8,527 bases of DNA, taken from NCBI GenBank assembly GCA_024635465.1, contig JAGXIS010000078.1, positions 1 to 8,527 of the forward strand, written 5' to 3'. A program made the position numbers and the translations under genes. Position 1 is the first letter of the stretch, and every line of letters begins with the position of its first letter. Positions 7,652-8,527 of the stretch are shown one piece after another. Source of the stretch: Bacteroidota bacterium (GTDB lineage: Bacteria; Bacteroidota; Rhodothermia; Balneolales; Balneolaceae). Below the pieces are notes generated by a model, which saw only the letters and a list, made by a program, of their open reading frames with translations, ran no database searches and was not told where the DNA came from.

Positions 7652-8527
7652 ATGAAAAAATTTGTTCTATCCAGAGATGAAGTTACCCCTTCAGATTATA
7701 CGATTGATTACAAATCACTGTTAAATCCAGCACAATTTCAGGCCGTAATGCATCAATCCGGGCCTATTTTATTAATTGCCGGTGCAGGAACGGGTAAAAC
7801 CAGAACACTCATTTACCGGGTTGCAAGGCTGGTAGAAAGCGGGGTGGATCCCTCCAATATTTTATTACTCACCTTTACCAGAAGAGCTGCAGGCGAGATG
7901 ATACGCAGAGCATCTCAACTATTAGATGAACGCTGCCAAAGGGTAGAGGGTGGCACATTTCACCACTACTGCAGTAAACTCCTTCATCAATATTCTAAAA
8001 GCATAGGGTATCCGGAAAATTTTACAATCATCGATTCTTCAGATGCCCTGGAATTGATTCAACTCATTAGAGGCAGAGAAGATCTTTCTAAAACGAAAAC
8101 ACGGTTTCCAAAGAAGACAACACTTTACTCAATTTTCAGTTCATCGGTTAATAAACAGATATCCATCAGGGATACTGTAGAGTCTGACTACCCTCAATTC
8201 ACCGGTCATATTGATGAAATAACCGCTATTTATGAGAAATATCGAGAGTACAAGGAGAAAAATTATGTCATGGATTTTGATGATCTGCTTTTAAAAACGA
8301 TCCAACTTTTTCAAGAAAACGGTGAATTATTAGAGCGAATATCATCGATCCATCATCATGTGATGGTTGATGAGTATCAAGACACAAATTCACTGCAGGC
8401 TGAATTAACCCATTATTTCTCATCATATCATAATAATGTTATGGCTGTTGGGGATGATGCTCAGATTATCGACTCCTTCAGAGGCGCAGATCATAAAAAT
8501 ATGATGCGGTTCCCGGAACTCTATCCC
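7652..8527 (+). CDS. UvrD/PcrA-type superfamily 1 DNA helicase, N-terminal part
   Basis: An ATP-dependent 3'-to-5' DNA helicase of the UvrD/PcrA/Rep group, acting in repair or replication restart; 292 residues are seen before the window ends. Motifs in order: the Q motif LNPAQFQAV (24-32), Walker A GAGTGKT (44-50), motif Ia LLTFTRRAAGEM (72-83), MDFDDLL (207-213), Walker B VDEYQDTN (239-246) and motif III GDDAQIIDSFRGA (267-279). Motif III is odd: the usual QSIY is QIID. The serine and the DNA-stacking tyrosine are replaced, while the ATP-contacting Gln271 and SFRGA are kept. Residues 84-206 correspond to domain 1B. The phrasing IYRVARLVESGVDPSNILLLTFT suits the helicases of the Rhodothermota-Balneolota group (from memory). 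The ATG at 7652 is the only sensible start; an upstream ATG (7624) is followed at once by a stop. No Shine-Dalgarno is visible. Which member of the family (UvrD, PcrA or other) cannot be decided without the C-terminus. Confidence 0.92.
   Translation, partial: MKKFVLSRDEVTPSDYTIDYKSLLNPAQFQAVMHQSGPILLIAGAGTGKTRTLIYRVARLVESGVDPSNILLLTFTRRAAGEMIRRASQLLDERCQRVEGGTFHHYCSKLLHQYSKSIGYPENFTIIDSSDALELIQLIRGREDLSKTKTRFPKKTTLYSIFSSSVNKQISIRDTVESDYPQFTGHIDEITAIYEKYREYKEKNYVMDFDDLLLKTIQLFQENGELLERISSIHHHVMVDEYQDTNSLQAELTHYFSSYHNNVMAVGDDAQIIDSFRGADHKNMMRFPELYP

Overview
The window looks like ordinary chromosome from a moderately AT-rich member of the Bacteroidota-Balneolota-Rhodothermota group. I infer this from the style of the LeuRS, AguB and UvrD-like proteins. 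The near absence of Shine-Dalgarno sequences also fits: most starts here are preceded by A/T-rich sequence. I cannot name a species. I see no mobile element, tRNA, rRNA, CRISPR array or phage gene.

Left half (1-3379, minus strand): a compact operon transcribed leftward, deoC, then a catalytic aldehyde dehydrogenase, then a second aldehyde dehydrogenase-like gene cut by the window edge. The two ALDH genes match the two halves of ALDH16, a family normally made as one two-domain protein: a catalytic N-terminal ALDH followed by a truncated, non-catalytic ALDH-like domain. Here the halves lie in the same reading frame. They are separated by a single TAG and then 21 sense codons before the ATG of the second half. 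The gene is therefore either split into two polypeptides, joined by amber readthrough, or interrupted by one base change. This is the most interesting observation in the window. DeoC cleaves deoxyribose 5-phosphate to glyceraldehyde 3-phosphate and acetaldehyde, so an adjacent aldehyde dehydrogenase that removes the aldehyde makes metabolic sense.

Middle (3380-3571): a 191-bp divergent intergenic region holding the promoters of the deoC operon and of the rightward genes.

Right half (3572-8527, plus strand): an N-carbamoylputrescine amidase (polyamine synthesis), leucyl-tRNA synthetase preceded by an 11-codon mini-ORF that overlaps its start, an OsmC-family thiol peroxidase-like protein 7 bp after leuS, and the N-terminal 292 residues of a UvrD/PcrA-type superfamily 1 helicase running off the window. 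These four are co-directional, but they are functionally unrelated housekeeping genes. The helicase has an unusual motif III.

No gene-free stretch exceeds 300 bases.
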